Assembly: GCF_010668805.1 (NCBI RefSeq)
Contig: NZ_WUFT01000016.1
Span: forward strand, 62,001 to 126,000
Reading direction: 5' to 3'
Source of the DNA: Rhizobium phaseoli
GTDB taxonomy: Bacteria; Pseudomonadota; Alphaproteobacteria; Rhizobiales; Rhizobiaceae
Length of the DNA: 64,000 nucleotides
In this document: positions 28,063 to 37,426 of the stretch, piece by piece
How the letters are laid out: each line of letters opens with the position of its first letter
Position numbering within the stretch: the first letter of the stretch is position 1
The notes under the pieces: model-generated
Seen by the model: the letters and a program-made list of their open reading frames with translations, nothing else
What the model was told of the DNA's origin: nothing
The model's database searches: none
Position numbers and translations under genes: made by a program

Positions 28063-28530
28063 TCATGCGACCTTTCGGGCTTCGATTTGTGCCGGCGATG
28101 ACGATGCCAGAGCGTTTTGGATGTCAATCTTTCGCGGTTTCAATGCCTCGGGGACTTCGCGAACAAGATCGATAGACAAAAGGCCATTGCTGAGATCGGC
28201 TCCATTCACACGTACATGATCGGCAAGTTCGAACCGGTGCTCGAACGGCCGACCGGCGATCCCACGATGCAGATAGCCTTCCGCAGAGGCTTCCTGCTTC
28301 TTCCCGGCCACGGTGAGAAGGTTGGATTGGAAGGTGATGTCGAGATCGGCTTGGGCGAAACCGGCTACCGCAATCGAGATCCGGTAGTTGTCGTCACCTG
28401 TCTTGACGATGTCATAGGGTGGCCAATCGCTGAGTGAGCGCGCGCGCTGAGCATTTTCAAGAAGATTGAAAACCCGGTCAAAGCCAATGCTCGAACGGAA
28501 CAGGGGTGCATAGTCGTAAGATGTTGCCAT
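28063..28530 (-). CDS. Small heat-shock protein, Hsp20/IbpA family
   Basis: A 155-aa ATP-independent holdase chaperone. The N-terminal segment DYAPLFRSSIGFDRVFNLLE is class-A rhizobial IbpA-like. The alpha-crystallin domain spans about 38-130 (YRISIAVAGFAQADLDITFQ, LHRGIAGRPFEHRFELADHV, GLLSIDLVREVPE). The start at 28530 is chosen over 28536 because AAGGAGG then has proper spacing. The leader forms a ROSE-like RNA thermometer, so translation should rise on heat. Confidence 0.9.
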   Translation of the reverse strand: MATSYDYAPLFRSSIGFDRVFNLLENAQRARSLSDWPPYDIVKTGDDNYRISIAVAGFAQADLDITFQSNLLTVAGKKQEASAEGYLHRGIAGRPFEHRFELADHVRVNGADLSNGLLSIDLVREVPEALKPRKIDIQNALASSSPAQIEARKVA

Positions 28531-28533
28531 AGC

Positions 28534-28620
28534 CATATCCTCCTTGAAGCAACATGGGTACAGAAGTGCTGGAAACATGCGCTTCCAGCAAGGCCAGCCC
28601 TGTCGTTAGCCGCTGGCGGC
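28534..28620 (-). promoter_or_regulatory. ROSE-like RNA thermometer in the hsp20 leader
   Basis: On the minus strand the leader shows three hairpins: GCCGC-ca-GCGGC (28609-28620); an 8-bp stem TGCTGGAA/TTCCAGCA (28590-28583 with 28574-28567); and a 3' hairpin where TTGCT (28552-28548) faces the Shine-Dalgarno AAGGAGG (28545-28539). TTGCT against AGGA is the conserved ROSE U(U/C)GCU element with the non-canonical G-G pair. This is family knowledge matched to visible sequence. Confidence 0.75.
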
Positions 28621-28839
28621 ATTTTATTTGGTTTAGGGGATTCAAGTTTCAAGCAGGTCGTTGCGAAAAATTTTCAGTCGGGCAGCAAGTCGCGTAAGCC
28701 AACTGAACAAGCTCGTCGTCGGCGGGTTTCCAGGGCGTCTTTCTAGACAGTGGTCTTGTCGTTTTAAACTGCCTTGTCGATTGGCGTCATTGACGAAGAG
28801 GGGCTCCGGGCCTGCTGAATTCGGGCAGTGCGTTTCGTG

Positions 28840-28865
28840 GGAACCCCTGGTCAGCTAAACTCGTT
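28840..28865 (+). promoter_or_regulatory. EcfG/RpoE2-type general stress promoter of kup
   Basis: GGAAC (28840-28844), 17 bases, CGTT (28862-28865). Perfect consensus; the predicted start near 28875 gives an 80-nt leader to the kup gene. Confidence 0.72.
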
Positions 28866-28953
28866 AGAAGCCGTCGGCAAAGACTCGCTTCTCTGATAGT
28901 TTTCCCTGCCGGCGCGTTCGATCGGCGTTCTCCTTCAAACTGCGAGCCTTTCG

Positions 28954-30855
28954 GTGGCCCACCCGCACCTTCGATCAGAAGATCCCGAGCTGGAACGCGC
29001 AACCCGCAGCGGGTTGCCCTCGCTTGTCCTTGCCGCTTTAGGCGTTGTCTACGGTGATATCGGCACGAGCCCGCTCTATGCGTTCCGCGAAGCCCTCCGT
29101 GCAACGGCCGGGACCGGCTCGCACCGAGACAATGTACTCGGCATTCTCTCCCTCATCGTATGGGCGCTGACGATCGTCGTGACCGTCAAATACGTGACCT
29201 TCGTCCTAAAGGCGGACAATCGCGGAGAGGGCGGCACGCTCTCTCTCATGACACTCGCGCGCGATAGCCTCATTGGCAGACCTGTCTGGGTCCTCGTCCT
29301 CGGTGTCGCCGGTGCATCGCTCTTCCTTGGCGACGCGATTATCACTCCGGCTATCTCGGTTCTCTCGGCTGTCGAAGGTATTCAGGTCGTCGCACCCGGA
29401 CTTTCAGCCTGGATCGTCCCGTTCACGTTAACAATCATAGCGCTTCTCTTCTTCGTCCAGCGTTTCGGGACTGGAGGCGTTGCCGCCGTGTTTGGCCCAG
29501 TCATGGCGCTATGGTTCCTGGTGCTGGGCGTTAGTGGGGCGATCCATATTCTCGACGACCCGGCAGTTCTCTGGGCTGTCGATCCGACCCATGCGCTTCG
29601 CTATGCGGCAAGCAACGCCGGCACGACGATCACCGTGCTTGGCGCAGTCTTTCTCGCAGTGACGGGAGCCGAAGCGCTCTATGTCGACCTCGGCCACTTT
29701 GGACGCAAACCAATCGTTGCTGCCTGGTTCATCCTGGTCTTCCCCTGCCTTCTGCTAAACTATTTCGGACAGGGCGCATTCGTGCTTTCAAATCCGGAGA
29801 TGGCTACCCACCCATTCTTCGGCATGCATCCGGACTGGGCAAAAATCCCAATTGTCTGCCTTGCAACTGCGGCAACCGTGATTGCAAGCCAGGCGGTCAT
29901 TTCGGGAGCCTACTCCCTCGTGCGTCAGGCCATGCACCTGAACTTGCTGCCGCGGCTCCAGATTCTGCACACTTCTGAAACGCATTCCGGGCAGATCTTC
30001 ATGCCTCAGGTGAATTCCTTCCTCTTCATCTTCGTGGTCGCTTTGGTGCTCCACTTCCGCAATTCCAGCGGGCTTTCCGCCGCCTACGGCATCGCCGTCA
30101 CCGGGGAGATGCTGATTACATCTGTGCTTCTCTACGTCGTCATGCTGCGGATCTGGAACTGGAGGACGGCCGCCGCGGCAGCTGTCGTGGTGCCGCTCTT
30201 TCTCATCGACGCTGGCTTCTTGGCGGCAAACGTCGCTAAATTTGCTGACGGGGGCTGGGTGCCGGTTGCCGTCGCCTGCACGATGGGCCTGATCATGCAT
30301 ACTTGGATGTCCGGGCGACGTCTGCTTACCGCCCGCACTAAAACCGAGGAAATCCCCTTGTCGTCAATCATTGACAAGCTGGCAAAGAAGAAGCCGCTGA
30401 CAGTTCCAGGCACGGCCATCTTCTTGGCGAGTGACGTCGAGGGCGCGCCGACAGCGCTCCTGCACAGCCTCAAGCATTACAAGGTTCTGCATGAGCAGAA
30501 TGTCATCCTCAGCGTCGTGACGGCGACGACGCCCTTCGTCCCGGATGAAGAAAAGATTTTCCTGGCGAGCTTCAACCCATTGTTTTCTCGACTGGTCATT
30601 ACCTTCGGCTATATGGAGACGCCGAACATTCCCCGCGCGCTCGCGCTCGTGCGCAAGCTCGGGCTGAAGTTCGATATCATGTCGACGTCCTTTTTCCTGT
30701 CTCGCCGAACGATCCTGCCGTCGAAGAAGGGAGGGATGCCCTTCTGGCAGGACAGACTGTTTATCGTCCTTGCCCAGAACGCCGGCAATGCGACGGACTA
30801 CTTCGGGCTTCCCAGCGGCCGTGTCGTCGAGCTTGGCCTTCAGACGGTTCTTTAA
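28954..30855 (+). CDS. kup: Kup-type potassium uptake transporter
   Basis: A 633-aa K+/H+ symporter of the inner membrane. The family signature GVVYGDIGTSPLYAF appears at about residue 30, followed by about twelve helices (to about 460) and a C-terminal cytoplasmic domain. The start is GTG at 28954; no strong Shine-Dalgarno is seen, so it is approximate. A perfect EcfG-type promoter lies 110 bp upstream, which links potassium uptake to the general stress response. Rhizobia often carry several kup copies. Confidence 0.94.
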   Translation: MAHPHLRSEDPELERATRSGLPSLVLAALGVVYGDIGTSPLYAFREALRATAGTGSHRDNVLGILSLIVWALTIVVTVKYVTFVLKADNRGEGGTLSLMTLARDSLIGRPVWVLVLGVAGASLFLGDAIITPAISVLSAVEGIQVVAPGLSAWIVPFTLTIIALLFFVQRFGTGGVAAVFGPVMALWFLVLGVSGAIHILDDPAVLWAVDPTHALRYAASNAGTTITVLGAVFLAVTGAEALYVDLGHFGRKPIVAAWFILVFPCLLLNYFGQGAFVLSNPEMATHPFFGMHPDWAKIPIVCLATAATVIASQAVISGAYSLVRQAMHLNLLPRLQILHTSETHSGQIFMPQVNSFLFIFVVALVLHFRNSSGLSAAYGIAVTGEMLITSVLLYVVMLRIWNWRTAAAAAVVVPLFLIDAGFLAANVAKFADGGWVPVAVACTMGLIMHTWMSGRRLLTARTKTEEIPLSSIIDKLAKKKPLTVPGTAIFLASDVEGAPTALLHSLKHYKVLHEQNVILSVVTATTPFVPDEEKIFLASFNPLFSRLVITFGYMETPNIPRALALVRKLGLKFDIMSTSFFLSRRTILPSKKGGMPFWQDRLFIVLAQNAGNATDYFGLPSGRVVELGLQTVL

Positions 30856-30921
30856 CCCTGATGGGCGCCCACAACCGTCCTGGACGAGTGCGCGACCGCC
30901 TCGCGGCCCCGGTTCGTTTCG

Positions 30922-31230
30922 CTACTGTGTCACACGAAGGACCGCTGAACCCGTTGTCAATCGACCTTCAATATCCCGATGAGCCTCGACGATGTCGTCG
31001 AATGGATAAATGCGCGTAGGGTCGACCCTCAGAACACCCGATTTGATGGCCGCAAACAGATCGGCGGCGGCCTCAGCGGTCTCGGCAGGCGTCGAAACCT
31101 AATGCTGCAGCATTGGCCATGTGAGATGCAGCCCGCGCGGACCAAGTTCGTAGGGGTCAATCGGGGTGATCTCGCCGGACGCCTTACCGAACTGGACTAC
31201 GGTGCCACGAAGTTTGCGTATGGCGAGCGA
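30922..31230 (-). pseudogene. 3' remnant of a quinone oxidoreductase (medium-chain dehydrogenase)
   Basis: Reading leftwards: SLAIRKLRGTVVQFGKASGE, ITPIDPYELGPRGLHL, then LQH, an in-frame TAG, then VSTPAETAEAAADLFAAIKS, RIYPFDDIVEAHRDIE and GRLTTGSAVL. This is the C-terminal third of a Qor-type NADPH:quinone reductase; the Rossmann and N-terminal domains are missing. The TAG stands where the family has Tyr, so a single base change plus a deletion killed it. Confidence 0.72.
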
Positions 31231-31553
31231 ACCACGGAATGTAGACAATTGAGCGGCGAGTTGACGGGGTATCGAGAGCTTTTTATTTTTCAGCAGCGGC
31301 GAAAGCGTGCGGCATCAGGAACGCAGCAAGCTCCGTTATAACATTCGTCAGATCCCCCGACTGTTCGCAAAGCCTTCGACGAAGCGGCAACGTCCGTTAA
31401 TTTTTCCCATCATACCAAAGGCATAGGTGTACTTACATAAACTATCGCCTGAGGATTTGTGTCGTTATTAACAACCTCGATAAAGCCCTCCGTTTGGACA
31501 AGCAGCGCCTTTACATGTATCGACCGCTGACGCCGTGAACCACCTGCCAAACC
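31231..31553. other. Intergenic stretch after the dead reductase
   Basis: No gene is supported. Some of it may be further reductase debris. It is AT-richer from 31380 to 31500. Confidence 0.35.
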
Positions 31554-34500
31554 TCACTGAAAATTCCGGCTCTTCACTTTGAGCGTGTCAATGTGGAGGT
31601 CGGGAATGTAAATGTCGCGTGTCTTTATCGCGGCACGATCCCGGGAATCCGCACTGCCTGGCGAGCCTTGGGCGAACTCGTCGCCGCGACCGGTCGGAAG
31701 CTTGAACGTCTCGTCACGATCGGCAAGTCCCGAGAGATCAGCTGAGAGATCGAAGAGCTGTTGCGCAATGAGGTGGACGACGTCCCCTTCCCTCTGGATC
31801 CGACCGTTGATCGCCATCATGCTGGATCCGATCACGACGCGGCGCCGGCGTTCGAACAGTTTCGGCCAAACGACAACGTTTGCCGGACCGGTCTCGTCCT
31901 CGATCGTCAGAAACATGACACCCTTGGCTGACCCTGGCTTCTGTCGTACGAGAACCAGTCCCGCTGTCATCAGCCAGCGGCCGTCACGAGCTGTCATCGC
32001 CTCCTCGCAGGTGACAATGTTGCGCGCGGCGAGATCCTTGCGCAAGAAAGCGATCGGATGCCGGCGCAAGGTCAATCCGGTGTGGCTGTAGTCCTGGATG
32101 ACATTGTGGCCGTCGGTCATCTGCCGGAGCTCGACCTGCGGCTCTTGCTGTTCGGCGATTGTCTTACTCTCCCGCTTGGCCGCTGCCGCGAACAAGGGCA
32201 AAGGCTCGTCCCTCAGCGCCTTGATGGCCCATAACGCATCGCGTCGCTGCAGATTGAGCGAGGCGAGAAACGCATCGGCTTCGGCCAGTTCGACCAACGA
32301 GGCCGCCGGCACGCCAGAGCGCCGCCACATATCATCAACACTGTCGAAGGGATGGTCGGCGCGCGCGGCAACGATCCGCGCCGCATCAGTTGCCGCCAAA
32401 CCCCGGACCAGGCGCAGGCCCAACCGAACCGCATAACAATCGCTGCCCTCGATCGGTTCCATCGTGCAGTCCCATCTTGAGCGGTTGACGCAGACAGGCC
32501 GGATTGCGACGCCGTGGTTCTTGGCGTCACCAACGATCTGGGCGACCGCATAAAAGCCCATCGGCTGGCTGTTGATCAGGGCGGCGCAGAACACGTCGGG
32601 GTAATGGCATTTGACGAAGCTCGAGGCATAGGCGACGAGCGCAAAGCTCGCGGCGTGGCTTTCCGGAAAACCATAGGAGCCGAAGCCTTCGAGCTGCGAG
32701 AAGGTCTTCTCTGCAAATTCGGGCGAGTACCCATTTCTGACCATCCCGGAAACCAACTTGTCCTTGAATTTAGAAACCCCGCCGGTGAACTTGAAGGTGG
32801 CCATCGACTTGCGCAGTTGGTCGGCCTCCCCGCCAGTGAAGCCGGCACAGACCATTGCGACCTTCATGGCGCTTTCCTGGAAAAGCGGGACACCAAGCGT
32901 TTTGCCGAGCACCGCCTCCAGTTCCGGCGTCGGGTAATCGACGGGTTCCTTGCCTTCGCGTCGACGCAGATAGGGATGCACCATGTCGCCCTGGATCGGC
33001 CCCGGCCGGACGATCGCCACCTGGATGACAAGATCGTAGAACGTTCGAGGCTTCATCCGAGGCAGCATTGCCATCTGGGCACGGCTTTCAATCTGGAAAG
33101 TGCCGAGCGTGTCCGCCTTGCGGATCATCGCGTAGGTGGCCGGATCTTCCTGCTTGATGTTTGCAAGATCAAGATCGTCATCCTTATGCTCTTTGATAAG
33201 GGCAAAGGCCTTGCTCATGCAGGTCAGCATTCCAAGTGCCAGAACGTCGACCTTCATGAATTTCAACGCCTCGACGTCATCCTTATCCCATTCGATCACC
33301 TGCCGATCGGCCATCGAGGCGGGTTCAATCGGCACCAGATCGTCTAGCCGGTCATGGGTCAGCACGAAACCTCCGGGATGCTGCCCGAGGTGCCTCGGCG
33401 CACCCATCAATTGCTGCGCAAGCTGCAGCGTCAGCGCCAGGCGGCGGTCATCGGGATTGAGGTTGAGCTCGCGAAGGTTTCGTTCTCCGACCATCTCGGC
33501 CGACCAGGACCACATGCCCGATGACAGAGCCTTGATTATATCCTCCGGCATACCGAGCGCCTTGCCGACGTCGCGGATCGCGCCCTTGGCGCGATAGCGA
33601 GTGACCGTGGCGCAAAGTGCCGCCTTCTGATGCGTGTAGGTCCTGTAGATCCATTGGATGACCTCCTCCCTCCGCTCGTGCTCGAAATCGACGTCTATGT
33701 CGGGCGGCTCGTCGCGTTCCTGGGAAACGAAACGCTCGAACAGAAGGTCGTTGGTCTCGGGATCGATGGATGTGATGCCGAGGATATAGCAGACGGCGGA
33801 GTTGGCAGCCGATCCGCGTCCCTGGCAAAGGATCCCCCGTGATCGGGCAAAGCGGACGATCGAAAAGACCGTCAGGAAATAGGGCGCGTATTTCATTGCC
33901 AGGATGAGGTCGAGCTCGTGCCGAACAATCTTCAGGACTTTTGGCGGCAGGCCCTCCGGGTAGCGCTGCGGCACACACTCCCAGACATAGTGCTCGAGGG
34001 AGGCCTGCGCGTCCCTGCCTGGTACGATTGCCTCCTCCGGGTACTGATAGGTAAGTTCCTCGAGTGAGAATTTGCAGCGCTCGACGATCTCCATCGTTCG
34101 GGCCAGTGCTTCTGGATAGCGCGGAAACAGTCGCTGCATTTCCTCCGGTGGTTTCAGGTAACGGTCCGCATGGCGTTCCCGCTCGAAGCCGACATCGTCG
34201 ATCGTGGTGCGGTTCCGAATGCAGGTGACGACGTCCTGCAACTGTCGGCGCGACGGTTCATGGAAGAGCACGTCATTCGTCACAACCGTCTTGACCCTGA
34301 AACGATGCGCCATGTCCGACAGCTCATGCAGCCGCATCTGGTCGTTCGGCCGCCTGCGAAGCGACAAGGCGATGTAGGCGTGGCGCTGGAAAATCTCCGC
34401 CATTTTCCGCAGCTGTAGCGCGCAGGTCTCGTCGGGCAGATCCGGCACGAGGACGCCGATCAGGCCTTCGGCATAAAGCGCCACGTCCTCGAGAGCGAGG

Positions 34501-34814
34501 ATGCAATTGGCCTTGCCTCCCCTGCTCTTGCCGAGCGTCAATAGCCGGGTCAGCCGCGAATAGGAGGCACGGTCGGTGGGGTAGACGAGGATCGACATGC
34601 CGTCCGCCAGATCGAGGCGGCAGCCGACCACCAGGCGAAGGCCAGTTGTCCGTGAGGCTTCCAATGCGCGGACGATGCCGGAGAGCGAGTTACGATCGAC
34701 GATGCCGAGCGCCTCGATGCCGAGGAGTTTTGCCATGGCAAACAGCTCCTCCGCCGACGAGGCGCCGCGCAGGAAGGAAAAATGGGTGGTGACCTGAAGC
34801 TCGGCGTAGCTCAT
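31554..34814 (-). CDS. dnaE2: Error-prone DNA polymerase DnaE2 (ImuC)
   Basis: A 1086-aa C-family polymerase that performs mutagenic lesion bypass. It opens with a PHP domain (AELQVTTHFSFLRGASSAEE). The palm carries the catalytic aspartates in PPDIDVDFEHERREEVIQWI (about 395-415), then fingers and tandem helix-hairpin-helix, and a late OB domain (GLVLVRQKPGSAKGVMFLTI, about 980). The length is the shorter DnaE2 type, not replicative DnaE1. The start at 34814 overlaps the imuB stop by 4 bp (ATGA). Confidence 0.95.
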   Translation of the reverse strand: MSYAELQVTTHFSFLRGASSAEELFAMAKLLGIEALGIVDRNSLSGIVRALEASRTTGLRLVVGCRLDLADGMSILVYPTDRASYSRLTRLLTLGKSRGGKANCILALEDVALYAEGLIGVLVPDLPDETCALQLRKMAEIFQRHAYIALSLRRRPNDQMRLHELSDMAHRFRVKTVVTNDVLFHEPSRRQLQDVVTCIRNRTTIDDVGFERERHADRYLKPPEEMQRLFPRYPEALARTMEIVERCKFSLEELTYQYPEEAIVPGRDAQASLEHYVWECVPQRYPEGLPPKVLKIVRHELDLILAMKYAPYFLTVFSIVRFARSRGILCQGRGSAANSAVCYILGITSIDPETNDLLFERFVSQERDEPPDIDVDFEHERREEVIQWIYRTYTHQKAALCATVTRYRAKGAIRDVGKALGMPEDIIKALSSGMWSWSAEMVGERNLRELNLNPDDRRLALTLQLAQQLMGAPRHLGQHPGGFVLTHDRLDDLVPIEPASMADRQVIEWDKDDVEALKFMKVDVLALGMLTCMSKAFALIKEHKDDDLDLANIKQEDPATYAMIRKADTLGTFQIESRAQMAMLPRMKPRTFYDLVIQVAIVRPGPIQGDMVHPYLRRREGKEPVDYPTPELEAVLGKTLGVPLFQESAMKVAMVCAGFTGGEADQLRKSMATFKFTGGVSKFKDKLVSGMVRNGYSPEFAEKTFSQLEGFGSYGFPESHAASFALVAYASSFVKCHYPDVFCAALINSQPMGFYAVAQIVGDAKNHGVAIRPVCVNRSRWDCTMEPIEGSDCYAVRLGLRLVRGLAATDAARIVAARADHPFDSVDDMWRRSGVPAASLVELAEADAFLASLNLQRRDALWAIKALRDEPLPLFAAAAKRESKTIAEQQEPQVELRQMTDGHNVIQDYSHTGLTLRRHPIAFLRKDLAARNIVTCEEAMTARDGRWLMTAGLVLVRQKPGSAKGVMFLTIEDETGPANVVVWPKLFERRRRVVIGSSMMAINGRIQREGDVVHLIAQQLFDLSADLSGLADRDETFKLPTGRGDEFAQGSPGSADSRDRAAIKTRDIYIPDLHIDTLKVKSRNFQ

Positions 34815-36328
34815 GCGAAGATACCATGCAGAAACCACCTGTGGGAGCCGGTCGCCGCATCGACGCCGTCACCCGACCGGAAGATCCAGAAGCGCTCGCC
34901 GGCCTCATCCTCGACCACGAAATAGTCGCGCACAGCGTCGAACTCCGAGCTTCTCGTCCACCACTCGCCAAAAATTCGCTCGGGCCCATCGGCACGCTTC
35001 ACCCGGCGGCGCTTACCGCGCCAGGTGATCGATACCGGCGGATGGTCGGGCAGAAGCGCGATCACCACGATTGGCTCCGGCCGGGCGAGAAGCCGGATCG
35101 GGCGCGGCCAGTGCAAGGCCCACGACGTGCCGGTTGCTTCGGCAACAGCGCTGACACGCTGGACGCTGCGTTCCGGCACATCGCTTGCGACTGGCGCCAT
35201 GCGATAAACCCGTTGTCCGCGATTGCCGATAACGTCGATCAGCGGCGCGATATCGACGACCTCCTCCTCGACCAGGGAGGACGCTTTTTGCGTTTCGGCG
35301 AGCGGCTCGGTCATCACGGCGACGAGCGAGAGTTTCTCGATCCCAAAACCCGGCTCGATCTTCTCGATCCGATCGTGCAAGAGCTTCGTTAGCCAAGCCA
35401 CATCGCGGGCGGGCCTGGCTGTGCCGGCACGGATCGCCTGCAGGGTGTTATCGACGTTGTGAACGAGGAGATCGGCGCGTCGGACGCCAAGGCCCTTCTT
35501 TTGAAGCGCGTCGCACAGCTGTACCACCAGCCGAGAGACATATTTGGCAATGGTCTCAGCCGCGCCGATCGGCTCGGCGAAGGCGCGGCTGACCTCGACG
35601 ACGTCCATCGGCCGGATCGGCTCGATCGGCTCCGGCAGCCGCCCATGGATCTGGTCGAGGCGGCGACCGATCTCCGGGCCGAAGCGAAGCGCAAGTGGCG
35701 CCCGCGGCGTCGCCGACAGTTCACCCACCGTCTGAAACCCGAGCGTCCGCAGGCTGGTGACGATTTCCGCTGGCAAGCGCAATGATGCGATCGGCAGACG
35801 CTCGACGAAGAGTGAGGCCTCGCCGCACGGCACGATCACGACGCCGCGATTGCTTACCGGTGACAATGCATGGGCAGCGCCCCTGCTATCGGCGATAGCA
35901 ACACGCGCGGTAAGTCCCTTGGAATGGAAGCGATTGACGATCCCCGATAGCATCAGTTGCTCGCCGCCCTGCAGGTGATCGGCACCTTCGGTGTTCATGA
36001 CAATGCCGTCGGGTGCGTCCATCGCCACAATGGGCGAATATTGCGTCAGCGCCCAAAGCGTCAAGCGTTCGAGGGCGGCAGCATCCGCGATCGGATCGGC
36101 GTCGACCATCTGCAGACCTTGGACGATGGCTTGCGCCTTCGCCGCCGGCATGCCGGTATGAATTCCGGCCAATCTGGCTTTGGCGTCGGCGGCGGCGATC
36201 CAGCGTTTGGAACCACTCTTTGCGACGACCACAAGCGGCCGCTCAGCCGAAAGCTCTCCGGTTCCATCCGCCCGCCTGATCCTCTCGATCGCGAGATCCG
36301 GAAGATAAATGGATACGACCCGTGGCAT
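34811..36328 (-). CDS. imuB: ImuB, inactive Y-family polymerase-like mutasome hub
   Basis: A 505-aa protein with the Y-family polymerase fold but without the catalytic aspartates; the N-terminus MPRVVSIYLPDLAIERIRR is typical of ImuB. In the family it recruits DnaE2 to the beta clamp and binds ImuA. It overlaps the imuA 3' end by 86 bp and dnaE2 by 4 bp, a compact cassette. Confidence 0.93.
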   Translation of the reverse strand: MPRVVSIYLPDLAIERIRRADGTGELSAERPLVVVAKSGSKRWIAAADAKARLAGIHTGMPAAKAQAIVQGLQMVDADPIADAAALERLTLWALTQYSPIVAMDAPDGIVMNTEGADHLQGGEQLMLSGIVNRFHSKGLTARVAIADSRGAAHALSPVSNRGVVIVPCGEASLFVERLPIASLRLPAEIVTSLRTLGFQTVGELSATPRAPLALRFGPEIGRRLDQIHGRLPEPIEPIRPMDVVEVSRAFAEPIGAAETIAKYVSRLVVQLCDALQKKGLGVRRADLLVHNVDNTLQAIRAGTARPARDVAWLTKLLHDRIEKIEPGFGIEKLSLVAVMTEPLAETQKASSLVEEEVVDIAPLIDVIGNRGQRVYRMAPVASDVPERSVQRVSAVAEATGTSWALHWPRPIRLLARPEPIVVIALLPDHPPVSITWRGKRRRVKRADGPERIFGEWWTRSSEFDAVRDYFVVEDEAGERFWIFRSGDGVDAATGSHRWFLHGIFA

Positions 36329-37001
36329 CGCACGCTCCTACGATAAACTCTGCGCACTCACCCGCTTTCACCCGCATCAGTTCCAGAAGCCAGCGCGGCC
36401 GCCCGACTCCTGGAACCGGAAGCTCTTCCGACGGCAGCACGCTGACGCGCCACCTGGACGTCGATGCTGTCGGCTGCCCGAAATCTGAAGCCTCCATCTG
36501 CCGCCGCCATCGACGAACAGCAAAACCGATCGTGCCGGTCTTTTCGGCCGCCAGTTGCAAGCGTCGCGACGCCGTCATCGGTAGTCGGACGATCTCGCCG
36601 ACCACGGCGCCCAGGCCGCCGTAGCCAAGACCCTCCTCCATCGTCGCAAGAATTTCCTCTTCCCTGTCGGCTTCGGCAAAGACAACACGATCTGGGTGAG
36701 GGCCCGCTTGTGCCAGCGCGGGAAAGAAAAGGTCGGGACGCGTCATGCACCAAAGGATCGGCCCCTTCGTCCGCGCCACGATCCCGGCAACGCAAAGGGC
36801 CGCGGCCGCCCCGTCGATCGTCCCTGATCCACCGCCAGCAAATTCGTGAAGCGCACCATAGGCGAGGCCGCCGCCCGGAAGGACCGCATCTATCTCGGGG
36901 ATCCCGAAGGCAAGACAGCCGGCCTTTTTTGCCGCGCTGCCTTCAAGCGAGGCAATGCGGTCGCGCAGATCGGAGATCACCCTGTTGCGGGCAGCAGTCA
37001 T
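36243..37001 (-). CDS. imuA: ImuA, RecA-like mutasome accessory protein
   Basis: A 252-aa protein with a RecA-like core (FGIPEIDAVLPGGGLAYGAL, about 32-51, and later ILWCMTRPDLFFP), lacking a proper Walker A. It is the first gene of the damage-induced mutagenesis cassette. A LexA box lies 63-77 bp upstream. The C-terminal tail is encoded in the overlap with imuB. Confidence 0.92.
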   Translation of the reverse strand: MTAARNRVISDLRDRIASLEGSAAKKAGCLAFGIPEIDAVLPGGGLAYGALHEFAGGGSGTIDGAAAALCVAGIVARTKGPILWCMTRPDLFFPALAQAGPHPDRVVFAEADREEEILATMEEGLGYGGLGAVVGEIVRLPMTASRRLQLAAEKTGTIGFAVRRWRRQMEASDFGQPTASTSRWRVSVLPSEELPVPGVGRPRWLLELMRVKAGECAEFIVGACDATGRIHLSSGSRDREDQAGGWNRRAFG

Positions 37002-37063
37002 CGTTCACGGGCCCCTTTCAGGTCGTGTTTCTAGAGCCGACATCATGTCGTTCAAATGCAGAT

Positions 37064-37078
37064 GTTCTTTATCTGTTC
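37064..37078 (-). promoter_or_regulatory. LexA box upstream of imuA
   Basis: GTTC-TTTATCT-GTTC, a perfect match to the alphaproteobacterial LexA site GTTC-N7-GTTC. It sits 63 bp upstream of the imuA start, within promoter distance. It predicts SOS control of imuA-imuB-dnaE2. Confidence 0.85.
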
Positions 37079-37394
37079 CGTAATGATGAAAGAGTCAATC
37101 AACCCGAAATAGGAATTTTATCCGTTTATTTTAGGAAGTCGGCAGATTCGCTTGCGGAATCAAGGATGTCGGCAACCTGCAGTGCTGGTCGATCCTGCCA
37201 GAATATTTCTGGGCCTGTGCCTACCGCTGCCGGTTGGCACACGACTTCGGTCGGCAGCGATGGCAGTAATATTCACCTGGGACAGTCGCCAATCTCGGCG
37301 TTGCCAACCGGGCCGCCGCCGTTCTCGTCTGCACGCTGCGCGGCGATTGACGGCGCATCCGGTCTTGATCTTTGCTAATCAAAAAATCATTTGA

Positions 37395-37419
37395 ATGCTA
37401 TCTATTTTGATGCTATCTA
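37395..37419 (+). promoter_or_regulatory. Direct repeats ahead of the MarR gene (candidate operator)
   Basis: ATGCTATCTA occurs at 37395-37404 and 37410-37419, a 15-bp period, ending 8 bp before the MarR start. The spot suggests an autoregulatory site or part of the promoter. The rest of the gap from 37079 to 37394 shows no gene. Confidence 0.5.
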
Positions 37420-37426
37420 AATCGCT

